Part shown: positions 1 to 6,680 of the stretch, piece by piece | Layout: each line of letters opens with the position of its first letter | Numbering within the stretch: the stretch's first letter is position 1 | From: JBFLVT01 sp036804525 | GTDB taxonomy: Bacteria; Bacillota; Desulfotomaculia; Desulfotomaculales; JASEER01 | NCBI GenBank assembly: GCA_036804525.1 | Contig: DAIRSE010000032.1 | Coordinates: 1-18,654 of the forward strand | DNA: 18,654 nt | Direction: 5' to 3' | Program-made: the position numbers and the translations under genes | The notes under the pieces: generated by a model | The model's database searches: none | What the model saw: the letters and a program-made list of their open reading frames with translations, nothing else | What the model was told of the DNA's origin: nothing

Positions 1-70
1 GAGGTCTCTTTTCTTCGTAACCCCTCTGGTTACCTACTAAAGTCTTACACTACCAGCGCGGCGGGTTTGC

Positions 71-99
71 TTGACTTCGGGCGCGTGCTTTGGTATTAT
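71..99 (+). promoter_or_regulatory. Promoter of the tRNA-Pro gene
   Basis: TTGACT at 71-76 and TATTAT at 94-99 are separated by exactly 17 bases, which fits a vegetative sigma-70/SigA promoter. The tRNA begins 23 bases after the -10 box. Nothing else is recognisable in the 70 bases upstream. Confidence 0.75.
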
Positions 100-121
100 A
101 AAAAATGCATTCAATCACGGA

Positions 122-199
122 CGGGGCGTAGCTCAGTTTGGCTAGAGCGCTACCTTGGGGTGGTAGAGGCCGCAGGTTCAAGTCCTGTCGCTCCGACCA
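122..199 (+). tRNA. tRNA-Pro, anticodon GGG
   Basis: This is a complete cloverleaf. The acceptor 5' strand CGGGGCG (122-128) pairs with CGCTCCG before the encoded CCA (197-199), with one G-T wobble. The anticodon stem CTACC/GGTAG holds the 7-base loop TTGGGGT, giving anticodon GGG (reads CCC, proline). The T arm is GCAGG-TTCAAGT-CCTGT. The 3' part from the T loop onward belongs to the attL repeat, so after integration the tRNA 3' end is supplied by the element, identical in sequence to the displaced chromosomal copy near 16508. Only the 3' end is duplicated, so there is one functional tRNA. Confidence 0.95.
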
Positions 200-205
200 G
201 TAAAT
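177..205 (+). repeat. attL core (29-bp direct repeat)
   Basis: This stretch is identical over 29 bases to 16508-16536. It covers the T loop, acceptor 3' strand, CCA and six bases beyond the tRNA. Sequence similarity to the right end continues past it in patches, for example 215-234 matches 16546-16565 exactly. Confidence 0.9.
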
Positions 206-208
206 GAC

Positions 209-246
209 CCGCGGAGCCAGTAAAATCAAGGGTTCCGCGGTTTTTT
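209..246 (+). terminator. Terminator of tRNA-Pro
   Basis: A 10-bp stem with one G-T wobble (209-218 pairs with 231-240) is followed by six T residues. It lies just inside the element, so the element supplies a terminator for the interrupted tRNA gene. A diverged homologous hairpin is present outside attR at 16538-16575. Confidence 0.85.
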
Positions 247-266
247 AATTTCAAGGGAGACCGGGC

Positions 267-293
267 AGGGTTCCGAAAGGAACCCTTTATTTT
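267..293 (+). terminator. Second hairpin, GAAA tetraloop, T-rich tail
   Basis: AGGGTTCC and GGAACCCT form a perfect 8-bp stem around a GAAA loop, followed by TTATTTT. It is a second intrinsic terminator behind the tRNA. A related hairpin with a GTAA loop occurs after attR at about 16601-16616, but without a T tract. Confidence 0.75.
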
Positions 294-301
294 CGCGGGT
301 T

Positions 302-410
302 GGCGGACATCGAGGCGGACAGAGGCGGACAATGAGGCGGACAATTTTCAAACCCGGAAAGCCTTGCGGCTGTAGGCTTACGGGGATTCAGGCAGGCCGA
401 GAGGCGGACA
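302..410 (+). repeat. Left-end direct repeats, candidate integrase arm sites
   Basis: The decamer GAGGCGGACA occurs at 312-321, 322-331, 334-343 and 401-410, with a partial copy at 302-309. The block 322-344 is repeated exactly at 16437-16459, inside the other end of the element. Placement inside both ends, 75 to 230 bp from the core repeat, fits arm-type binding sites for the N-terminal domain of a tyrosine integrase. The role is inferred from position and repetition only. Confidence 0.65.
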
Positions 411-432
411 AAAGAATATCGCATCTCAAAAT

Positions 433-457
433 CGCGTTTTCGAACGCGGTTTTTTTT
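433..457 (+). terminator. Terminator/attenuator directly before the primase RBS
   Basis: CGCGTT and AACGCG form a perfect 6-bp stem closed by a TTCG tetraloop, followed by GG and a run of eight T. The Shine-Dalgarno starts at about 466, so there is no room for a promoter between hairpin and gene. Either the primase is transcribed through this hairpin under control (attenuation), or it is expressed only by read-through. Confidence 0.75.
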
Positions 458-477
458 GTGTTTATGGAGGTGAAAAA

Positions 478-1818
478 ATGCAGGAGACTCTGCTTGCTCT
501 ACGTGCCTTTAACCCGGCAAGCCTTTCCTGGCCCGTCGTAAGCACGTCTGAGACCATAGACGTGCTTCGCTTTGTGTTGGGGGATAGTCTCACAGAAGCT
601 CCGCGCCGGCGGGGACAGGCCGAGGCGGTACGGCTTCACGACCTGGCATGGTGCTTCGTGGCTTCACAAAACTTTAAGCCGGTGGCGGTGAGGACGTACA
701 AGACCCTGCAAAAGAAGATCGAAGCCGGGGCGGTCTACTTTACGCCGAACGGGTTTTTCTCGCGCCGGCGCAAGGCAGGCGACGCGCTTCGCTGGCTGAA
801 CGCTCTGTACGTCGATATAGACGACCCGGCTTTATGTAGCTTGGATGTATTTGAACGATGCCGGGAGGCGGGATTGCCACGTCCGACACTCATAACCAAA
901 ACACCTCACGGCCTGCACGTCTACTGGAAAATCCAAAGGGTCCGGGCCACAAAAAAGGCGCTGAGTCTATACTCAGCGCTTCTTCATTTTCTTGCAGCGG
1001 CAATAGGTGCCGACCTGGCCGCCGCAACCCCGGAACGCTTTCTACGCATCCCACGTTCCATCCTCTATTTTAGCAAATCAGTGTACGAGCTTCAAGACTT
1101 TCGTGCCTGGCGCGAACTTAATTGCTTGGACGAGCAGCCAGCTGAACGCGAACGTGGTGGTGGCGTAGTAACCCGGGGAGTCCTGAAGCATCCGGCGATC
1201 AGGGTCCTTCTGCGGGGAGTCGAGGAAGGCAAGCGTAACAATACCGCTTTGACGCTGGCCTTGGCGTTTCGAGCCGAAGGGTACAGCGAAGAACAGACCC
1301 TTCGCGAGCTACTAGAGTGGAACCAGCGTAACGATCCGCCGCTGGGGGAGAAGTGTGTCCAGAGGGCTGTGCGGGGAGCATATTCCGGGCGCTATCAGGG
1401 GCCTTCCGCACGGTGGATAGCCTACCTGTCGAACACCAGTTTCCGTCATCGCATCATCAAGCAGTCGCCCAAGGCGGCGCGGCCGAGGAAGAGGTCCACG
1501 CTGACGAAGGCAAAGGCGAAGCTTTACCTGGCTGTCAGGGCCGCCAGAAATGGCCTCAGAGTGTGCAATGTGACGCGCTTGGCCGAGAGCCTGGGAGTGT
1601 CGGAGCGGACGTTTTGGAGGGCTATAAACGCCCTCAAGGACAGGTTTATCACGGTCCGCACTGTGCGTAACGGGAGACATGGCGTGCTTACCGTCTTCCA
1701 GTTTTTAACTCTGCCAAAGCCATATAATATGTTGGAGGCAGGGTGGGCGGGGGGCGGCCACCCGGGCCTGGTTGAAGCAGACACGCCGGCAGGTGGTATG
1801 TTGTTCGATAGCTCATGA
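478..1818 (+). CDS. Element primase (RepB/Prim-Pol type) with PriCT-like and HTH regions
   Basis: Probable replication-initiation primase of the excised element. Residues 85-200 look like an archaeo-eukaryotic primase core: metal-binding D-x-D at D113/D115 in ALYVDIDD, a TPHGLHVYW segment with a basic H147, and a GADLAA..ERFLRIPRS motif (D179, R190) matching RepB-type primases. Residues about 237-305 resemble the PriCT helical domain (GKRNNTALTLALAFRAEGYS ... NDPPL). Residues about 345-415 form a likely winged helix (LAESLGVSERTFWRAINAL). The 446-residue length suits Firmicute element primases. The ATG at 478 has GGAGGTG at 466-472. It is the first gene inside attL, and a terminator-like hairpin sits immediately before its RBS. 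The polypeptide looks intact. Polymerase activity and origin recognition are not shown by sequence alone. Confidence 0.82.
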   Translation: MQETLLALRAFNPASLSWPVVSTSETIDVLRFVLGDSLTEAPRRRGQAEAVRLHDLAWCFVASQNFKPVAVRTYKTLQKKIEAGAVYFTPNGFFSRRRKAGDALRWLNALYVDIDDPALCSLDVFERCREAGLPRPTLITKTPHGLHVYWKIQRVRATKKALSLYSALLHFLAAAIGADLAAATPERFLRIPRSILYFSKSVYELQDFRAWRELNCLDEQPAERERGGGVVTRGVLKHPAIRVLLRGVEEGKRNNTALTLALAFRAEGYSEEQTLRELLEWNQRNDPPLGEKCVQRAVRGAYSGRYQGPSARWIAYLSNTSFRHRIIKQSPKAARPRKRSTLTKAKAKLYLAVRAARNGLRVCNVTRLAESLGVSERTFWRAINALKDRFITVRTVRNGRHGVLTVFQFLTLPKPYNMLEAGWAGGGHPGLVEADTPAGGMLFDSS

Positions 1819-1985
1819 TGGAGACTTGACCCTGATCCGGTCGTGGATCGTGGAGGCCATCAGGCGGGACCGGGGGGAAATGTAGCAGAGGCTATTCTCG
1901 AACCTGAAGGTTGTTTTGACGGGGAGACGGTGCACAACGCCTTTCCCGACCGCGGATTCAAAGGAGGCGGAAAAGGGAAAAGAAG

Positions 1986-2012
1986 ATCAAAAGGACAAAA
2001 TGTCCTTTTGAT
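1986..2012. repeat. Perfect 12-bp inverted repeat between convergent genes
   Basis: ATCAAAAGGACA (1986-1997) and its exact complement (2001-2012) are separated by AAA. It lies in the 216-bp gap between the primase (+) and higA (-), which converge. It may be a bidirectional terminator, since A and T runs lie within the stem, or a protein site. No gene is supported in 1819-2034. Confidence 0.6.
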
Positions 2013-2034
2013 ATGAAGAAACCGGAAGACGTGT

Positions 2035-2343
2035 TTAGAGAGCGGGTGCACCGCCGCCTGCCGGGATAACGGGCGACAGGCTTACCTCGACCCGCAGGCC
2101 GAGTCTTCGGGCCAGTTTTTCCAGCGACCGGAGAGAAGGTAGGTGCCTCCCGCTCTCCAATCGGGCGATAACCGACTGCGGAACGCCCGCTTTTCGGGCT
2201 AATTCTTCCTGGGTGAGGCCAAGCTCCAGGCGCAGCTTAATCAGCGCGCGGGCGACCTGGTAGCCCAATTCGCTTTCCTCCCACGCCTTACGAAAGGCCG
2301 GGTCGTTCATTTGTTCTTTTAGGTGTCCTCTAAGGGTGGTCAT
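2035..2343 (-). CDS. higA: HigA-like antitoxin, XRE-family HTH
   Basis: A 102-residue protein with a classic Cro/C1 helix-turn-helix at about residues 31-85 (LRLELGLTQEELARKAGVPQSVIARLESG). It is the second gene of a toxin-antitoxin pair: its ATG overlaps the toxin stop in an ATGA (2340-2343), so translation is coupled. Toxin-first order with an XRE antitoxin is characteristic of HigBA. It should neutralise the toxin and, with it, repress the upstream promoter at the inverted repeat 2709-2724. It may stabilise the element in the host. Family assignment is firm; the exact subfamily is not. Confidence 0.85.
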   Translation of the reverse strand: MTTLRGHLKEQMNDPAFRKAWEESELGYQVARALIKLRLELGLTQEELARKAGVPQSVIARLESGRHLPSLRSLEKLARRLGLRVEVSLSPVIPAGGGAPAL

Positions 2344-2687
2344 TGCCGCTCATCCCTCCAGGCATTCAATCTCTCGGCGGCCAAGCGGATGCCCTTTGGA
2401 GACAGCCGTTGACCCTTCTTGACAACGGCGTGAAGTAGGACGATCTTGCCGGCGCTCTGGCCAAAGAAGATGCGGAAAGTCTTCCTGTCCCCGTCAACTC
2501 GTAGTTCCCAGAGGCCGGGCTCTCCCGTGATGCTTCTCACGTGAGGCATTCCCAGCCGGGGCCAAAACTCTTCAAGAAGGAGCAGGCCGCGAAAAACACG
2601 GCTCCTGTCTTTGGGGGCCAGGGAGTCTATAAACTCCTTGACCGGCTCCTTCCCGCTTGCGGAGCGGAAATATTCGACCACAGCCAT
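2340..2687 (-). CDS. higB: HigB-like toxin (RelE/ParE superfamily, Gp49 type)
   Basis: A 115-residue protein with the order of the phage-derived Gp49-like/HigB family: N-terminal VEYFRSASGKEPVKEFIDSL, then WELRVDGDRKTFRIFF, then KIVLLHAVVKKGQRL. Such toxins are ribosome-dependent mRNA endonucleases. The basic residues and the FRIFF/LLHAVVKK strands expected for the fold are present, and the length is normal, so it is likely functional. The ATG at 2687 has a GGAGG SD at 2694-2698. It is transcribed from the promoter at 2706-2733 and overlaps the antitoxin by 4 bases. Confidence 0.85.
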   Translation of the reverse strand: MAVVEYFRSASGKEPVKEFIDSLAPKDRSRVFRGLLLLEEFWPRLGMPHVRSITGEPGLWELRVDGDRKTFRIFFGQSAGKIVLLHAVVKKGQRLSPKGIRLAAERLNAWRDERQ

Positions 2688-2705
2688 ATCTTGCCCTCCA
2701 AAACC

Positions 2706-2733
2706 ATCATAGCAAAATTGCTATAGAAGTCAA
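2706..2733 (-). promoter_or_regulatory. higBA promoter with overlapping operator
   Basis: On the minus strand TTGACT (2728-2733) and TATGAT (2706-2711) are 16 bases apart. The spacer and the edge of the -10 box hold a perfect 7-bp inverted repeat, ATAGCAA-AA-TTGCTAT (2709-2724). That is the expected layout for autorepression by an antitoxin or toxin-antitoxin complex. Confidence 0.75.
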
Positions 2734-2765
2734 GTCACACTTATGTTGTAAATTGGGCCGGCTAA

Positions 2766-2791
2766 GAACGCTGGCAATTTAGCCAGCGTTC
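2766..2791. repeat. 10-bp hairpin upstream of higBA
   Basis: GAACGCTGGC and GCCAGCGTTC pair perfectly around a 6-base loop. Only a weak T-rich tail (CCTTTGCTTT) follows on the plus strand. It may be a terminator or insulator between higBA and the next minus-strand gene. Confidence 0.5.
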
Positions 2792-2841
2792 CTTTGCTTT
2801 AGGAAGCGGAGATTGTACCGCCGTGAGCGGTGATATCGTAA

Positions 2842-2871
2842 AAGGGCCTCCGGCGGTGGTCGGAGGCCCTT
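2842..2871 (-). terminator. Terminator of the 294-residue minus-strand gene
   Basis: AAGGGCCTCCG (2842-2852) pairs perfectly with 2861-2871 around an 8-base loop. Read on the minus strand it ends in TTTT shortly after the stop codon at 2879. Confidence 0.8.
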
Positions 2872-2878
2872 AATCTAA

Positions 2879-3763
2879 TTAGCGTTTGGGACGTGGGGGA
2901 GCGCTTGGATTAGCACGGAATCTAATCTCGTCCCCGAAGGGGCTGACACAGGAACAGATGTAGCACGGAGGAAAGTTTGCCGCATAGTCAACCTTAATTG
3001 CCACTGAGCGGCACAACAGAAGGGTATCCAGGGTGGCGCCCAGTTTCAACCTCGGCACGTCTGGATAATGAATGCCGTACATTTGCAGGTTGGAGTCAGC
3101 GTAACGCCGATGGTCGGGATCAAAGCTCATGGCTAAGTCATCGGGTATAACCGGGATGGGTTGATTGCCACGCGCTTCGATAGCTCTTAGACGAGGGTAG
3201 AACTGTTCAAGGAAGTAGTATTCCCGGGTCTTGACGCGCCACAAGACATATCTTAGGGCCAACTCGGCGAATTTGAGCGGAAACCGGTCTTTATCCTGTT
3301 CAAGGAGGTCCCCTACAGCAATCCAATCCAAGAGTTGCAGAGCATCTGCTTGGGTGAACGACAATTGGCCCGGGTGAGCGGCCTCAAAACGGGCCAGCAC
3401 TTGGGCCGCGCAGCACGAAAAAGAATGCAGCCAGCATTCTTGGCCGATCAGGCTGCGTAGTTCCTGCTCCAATCGGAACATCTCCTCGAAGTCGAAAGCG
3501 TGCATTACCTCCGGCGGCAGTTTTTCCTCATCATCTTCTGTTTCTCCTGTTTCTCCGGCTTCATCAGACACAATTTCAAGCCAGAACCTGGCCCAGGCGG
3601 TGGCGAGGGACGGGACGGCGCTTTGGCGCGGGTACCGTGTCCCCGCAATGTAGGCTGCAAGGGTGCTGTAAGGGATACTGAACCGGTCGGCGGCCGTGAC
3701 CATATTCTCACCCGCGGCTAGGATAATCAAGTCGAGCAGGCTTCCGGAACGGAGGTGAAACAT
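2879..3763 (-). CDS. Unknown protein with N-terminal HTH-like segment
   Basis: Not recognised. The chosen ATG at 3763 (294 residues) has GAAAGGA at 3772-3778; an ATG 30 bases upstream has no comparable RBS. Residues about 10-45 (LDLIILAAGENMVTAADRFS, followed by IPYSTLAAYIAG) read like a helix-turn-helix. An acidic linker (about 68-82) follows, then a largely helical region. The C-terminus has a cysteine cluster (CYICSC, 267-272) and a proline/basic tail; C110, C117 and C118 add to a high cysteine count. It diverges from the secreted-protein operon across a 312-bp gap that contains repeated GTAGAA motifs, so it may be a regulator of itself and that operon. That role is inference; an uncharacterised effector is equally possible. 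Confidence 0.7.
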   Translation of the reverse strand: MFHLRSGSLLDLIILAAGENMVTAADRFSIPYSTLAAYIAGTRYPRQSAVPSLATAWARFWLEIVSDEAGETGETEDDEEKLPPEVMHAFDFEEMFRLEQELRSLIGQECWLHSFSCCAAQVLARFEAAHPGQLSFTQADALQLLDWIAVGDLLEQDKDRFPLKFAELALRYVLWRVKTREYYFLEQFYPRLRAIEARGNQPIPVIPDDLAMSFDPDHRRYADSNLQMYGIHYPDVPRLKLGATLDTLLLCRSVAIKVDYAANFPPCYICSCVSPFGDEIRFRANPSAPPRPKR

Positions 3764-4075
3764 CTTTGGTCTCCTTTCGCTTGGTGTTATCACTAGTGTA
3801 CCACATTCTACATTCTACTAAAAAGTACTTGACGCAAGCTGCGGAGATGTTTTACGTTATATGTAGAACGTGTTCTTTGACAACTGAATGAATATAGAGA
3901 GCAGCGCGGGCTGCAAGAGTGACTGCGCGCCGGGGGCGGTGATGGCAAACTGCAACGCGCGCGTGGGAAGCTGCACGACAGGGAGTGCAACGCGCTGCTA
4001 GCTAAATGATCAACCGTTCCGCAGAGCATGGTATACTTATCCAATAAAATGAGAAGAAAGGGGAGTAAAATCAAG
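3764..4075. promoter_or_regulatory. Divergent intergenic region with repeated motif and structured segment
   Basis: The minus strand at about 3803-3818 carries two overlapping GTAGAATGT units, and the plus strand at about 3860-3871 has GTAGAACGTGTTCT, in which AGAAC-GT-GTTCT is an inverted repeat. These could be sites for a shared regulator. Between 3900 and 3998 the arms AGCAGCGCG and CGCGCTGCT enclose G+C-rich sequence with smaller repeats (TGCAC/GTGCA; two copies of TGCAACGCGC), a possible leader RNA or cruciform. TATACT at 4031-4036 may be a -10 box for the downstream operon but no convincing -35 was found. Confidence 0.45.
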
Positions 4076-4987
4076 ATGCGTAAGACCCTGATTGCAATCC
4101 TGACCCTGACCATTGTTCTCGTTCTGTCCGCCGCGGCTTTCGCCGCCCCGGCGAACAAAGCCGTCTTCATCGTCGGGCAGAACAGCTACAAGCTCAACGA
4201 CAAGGCCGTCACGATGGACGCCCGGACCTTCATCGAGAGCGGCCGCACTTACGTCCCGATCCGCTATCTTGCCTACGTCTGCGGCGTGAACGAGAAGAAC
4301 GTCAAGTACGCGAACAGTGAAGTGACCTTGACCCTGGAAGACGTAACCGTTAAAGTCAAGGTCGGCGGCAGAATCCTGACCAAGAACGGCGGCAGCCAGG
4401 CGATGGACTGCGCGGTGCTCAACCGCGGCGGCCGGACGTATCTCCCGGCGCGGTTCGTCGCCGAGGCTTTTGGGTACAAAGTGGACTGGGTACCCGCCAG
4501 CCAGGCCGTGCTGGTCTACCCGCCTGGCGAGACGCCGCCCGCGATCCCCGGCCAGGGGCCGGTCAAGGCGTACCAGCCTCAGGGGATGTTTAAGGATTAT
4601 AGCCCTGATGCTGACCGAGGCATCCTGGCCGAAGCCGACTACATGGTGGCCGACCTTGGCGACCTGCCTATCAAAGTCGGTTCGACCACGGTCTACCGCG
4701 TTTGGCGGGACCCGAATGACAAGGAGGACGAGATTCGGGGTTATTACCACCTGCTGATTGAGCAGGAGGACCCTAGCAAGTACGCGTCTGAGATCCTGTT
4801 CATCAAAGGCGGCAAGATCATTGAATCCACTGAGGTTACCAAAAAGGCTGACACCACCCACTGGACTCAGAGTTATCTCGTTAGTCTGGACACCCTGACG
4901 ACCGCCGACCACATTGGCATCATGGGGGTCAGGGGGACTGATATTCACATCCTCATCGTCCCCAACCCGGCGAAGGGGGGCCAGTAA
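4076..4987 (+). CDS. Secreted protein with two copper-amine-oxidase-type stalk domains
   Basis: A 303-residue exported protein. Residues 1-23 are a signal peptide (basic MRK, a hydrophobic stretch, AAAFA cleavage region). Residues 30-72 and about 92-148 each match the Cu_amine_oxidN1/stalk repeat of Gram-positive surface proteins (KLNDKAVTMDARTFIESGRT ... VPIRYLAYVCG; NRGGRTYLPARFVAEAFGY). These domains are named from copper amine oxidases but carry no catalytic site and are usually surface-attachment modules. The C-terminal 150 residues are not recognised. The ATG at 4076 was chosen over one at 4028 because it begins the signal peptide and follows AAGGGGAG. It forms an operon with the next gene, 3 bases downstream. 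Likely cargo at the cell envelope. Confidence 0.82.
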   Translation: MRKTLIAILTLTIVLVLSAAAFAAPANKAVFIVGQNSYKLNDKAVTMDARTFIESGRTYVPIRYLAYVCGVNEKNVKYANSEVTLTLEDVTVKVKVGGRILTKNGGSQAMDCAVLNRGGRTYLPARFVAEAFGYKVDWVPASQAVLVYPPGETPPAIPGQGPVKAYQPQGMFKDYSPDADRGILAEADYMVADLGDLPIKVGSTTVYRVWRDPNDKEDEIRGYYHLLIEQEDPSKYASEILFIKGGKIIESTEVTKKADTTHWTQSYLVSLDTLTTADHIGIMGVRGTDIHILIVPNPAKGGQ

Positions 4988-4990
4988 ACG

Positions 4991-6607
4991 ATGAAACGAC
5001 TGATCTGGTTCCTAATCCTCCTAATGATCCTGACGGCCGTCCCGCACGGGGCGGCCTTCGCTTCCCCTGAAAGCCCGCAGGAAGTCGTCGTCGGCAAGTT
5101 CGTCTTCAACGTCCATTACGACGTGTGGAAGGGAAACACCTGGACGGCGTCCGGCAAACCGGGCGACAAAGGTTTGCGCGTCGAGTCCGACCCCGTCTGC
5201 CCTTCGGGCTTCAGGCCCGGCGACCAGGGCTTGCAGAAGCTCCTCGCGCGCTACGAACTGACCCGCGCCGAGGTCAAGTACGTCTACCCCTTCGGGGAGG
5301 CGGAATACAACGACGCGGGGAAGCGGTACGGGATGGCGTGGGATGGTAAAGACGGGTTCCGGCTGACGTACTACTCCCACATGCCGGACAACCCCCGTGC
5401 GGCGATCAAGAGCTTCGACCCTGCGACCGGGGAGACCGTGGTCGAGTGGACCTTCGATTACCCCAAGAAGCCAGACCCGAATGATCCCCAGTCACCGCCA
5501 AAAGGACCTCAATATGACGCCTTGGATCTCAAGAAAAACCCTGACCAGATCGACCACAAGTTCCTTTCCCCGGCGGAGTGGGAGAAGCTGAAGGACAACC
5601 CCAACGCCGAGGGCTGGCGGGTGTACGTGCCGGCCATCGTCTGGTGGTACGGCATCCCCAAGGCAGGGGTCAACCTTGTCGCGGTGGACATCGACCCTGG
5701 TACCGACGAGGCCCAACCGGGCGGCAGGTACAACGGCACCGTGACTTTCGCCAACGACAGCGCCGTGCCCCTGGAGGACGTGCCCGTGGCCTTCTACAAC
5801 GGACAGTATCGCGGGTACTTGAAAGACTTCAATGGCAACACCGTGACCAGCGCCGACTTCGCGCCGGGAGAAGAGAAAACGTTCAAGTTCACCTGGACCG
5901 CGCCGGGAGCGGGGGAAGCGACGCTCAAAGGAGTCATTGACACCCCGCCGCTGCCGGACAACTACGCCGAGACCGACGAGAGCGACAACCTGATTGACGT
6001 GGAAGTTCCCGTGATCGGTCCCCCGCCGCCCACCGGGCCGGGTTCGCTGACCTTTACGGCGGTGAGCCAGAGCGGCAAGTACGCCCGGCCGCCGGGGACG
6101 GCTAAATGGACCGACTGGGTCACGGCGACACTCACGGTACCCGAGCCGACGCCGCCCAGGGGCACACTGAAGTCCTGGAGCATCACCTCGGCGAAACTGA
6201 CTTATCCGAAAAAGCACCCGTGGTTTACGTTTGGAAGCCCGTGGCCGCCGCAGGGTACGAAGACGATCAACATGACGCCGCAGGGCCACAAGGCCACGGC
6301 GAAGTTTCAGGAGGACTGGAGCTTGAACGGAGCTCCGGTGTATGCGCGGTACTATGACCCAAACTATGACGAAATCGTGGACGAGGGCGAAGTTCCGGGG
6401 CCGACTTATTTTACCATCACGGCCACCTACACCGTGCAATACACCTATGAGTACCAGGTGCGGCATGTCAGGTACAGCACCGGACCCGACGGCAAGCGCC
6501 ACCGCGATATCTGGTACGAAACCAAGACCGGCAGCGGCACCGACAGCGGTACGGCGACCGGAAAACTGCTCGTGAACGGCACGGGAGTCAACAGCGTGGC
6601 GGGCTGA
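4991..6607 (+). CDS. Secreted CARDB-domain surface protein
   Basis: A 538-residue protein with a signal peptide (MKRLIWFLILLMILTAVPHG, then AAFAS). Residues about 227-341 form a CARDB (cell-adhesion-related, bacterial) Ig-like domain: VNLVAVDIDPG, NGTVTFANDSAVPLEDVPV, FAPGEEKTFKFTWTAP, ETDESDNLIDVEV. The region before it and the final 190 residues, rich in T, Y and P, are not recognised. There is no LPXTG or C-terminal membrane anchor, so it is probably released or held by partners such as the stalk-domain protein encoded 3 bases upstream. The start lies in a compact operon, with GAAGGGGG before it inside the end of the preceding gene. It could act in adhesion, matrix or surface exclusion; the sequence does not decide. 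Confidence 0.78.
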   Translation: MKRLIWFLILLMILTAVPHGAAFASPESPQEVVVGKFVFNVHYDVWKGNTWTASGKPGDKGLRVESDPVCPSGFRPGDQGLQKLLARYELTRAEVKYVYPFGEAEYNDAGKRYGMAWDGKDGFRLTYYSHMPDNPRAAIKSFDPATGETVVEWTFDYPKKPDPNDPQSPPKGPQYDALDLKKNPDQIDHKFLSPAEWEKLKDNPNAEGWRVYVPAIVWWYGIPKAGVNLVAVDIDPGTDEAQPGGRYNGTVTFANDSAVPLEDVPVAFYNGQYRGYLKDFNGNTVTSADFAPGEEKTFKFTWTAPGAGEATLKGVIDTPPLPDNYAETDESDNLIDVEVPVIGPPPPTGPGSLTFTAVSQSGKYARPPGTAKWTDWVTATLTVPEPTPPRGTLKSWSITSAKLTYPKKHPWFTFGSPWPPQGTKTINMTPQGHKATAKFQEDWSLNGAPVYARYYDPNYDEIVDEGEVPGPTYFTITATYTVQYTYEYQVRHVRYSTGPDGKRHRDIWYETKTGSGTDSGTATGKLLVNGTGVNSVAG

Positions 6608-6609
6608 GC

Positions 6610-6680
6610 GGAAAGTCTTTCCATCTCATTCCCCTTTGTGATAACATGGCTTTGTAGACTACCCGAAGGGGGCCCGTCCC
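6610..6680 (+). promoter_or_regulatory. Conserved leader of coiled-coil gene, copy 1
   Basis: The inverted repeat GGAAAG-T-CTTTCC (6610-6622) and about 55 further bases up to the GTG start are strongly similar to the region upstream of the minus-strand paralogue (12949-13018, read in reverse). Conserved blocks include CCCTTTGTG, CATGGCTT, GTAGAC and ACCCGAAGG. Conservation beyond the coding region suggests a shared promoter and operator. Confidence 0.65.

Noticed and set aside
332..541. A 69-codon plus-strand frame across the left repeats and primase start
   Set aside because: It runs through the arm repeats and a terminator, has no RBS, and overlaps the better supported primase start.
1819..2034. 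A decayed gene after the primase
   Set aside because: A frame around 1828-1960 gives a protein-like stretch broken by a stop, but nothing recognisable could be assigned.
4037..4948. Long minus-strand frame opposite the stalk-domain gene
   Set aside because: It is a shadow of a G+C-rich gene: no RBS, low-complexity product, while the plus strand has a signal peptide and recognised domains.
5492..6502. 336-codon minus-strand frame opposite the CARDB gene
   Set aside because: Arginine/glycine-rich shadow product without a start signal; the plus strand has a clear domain.
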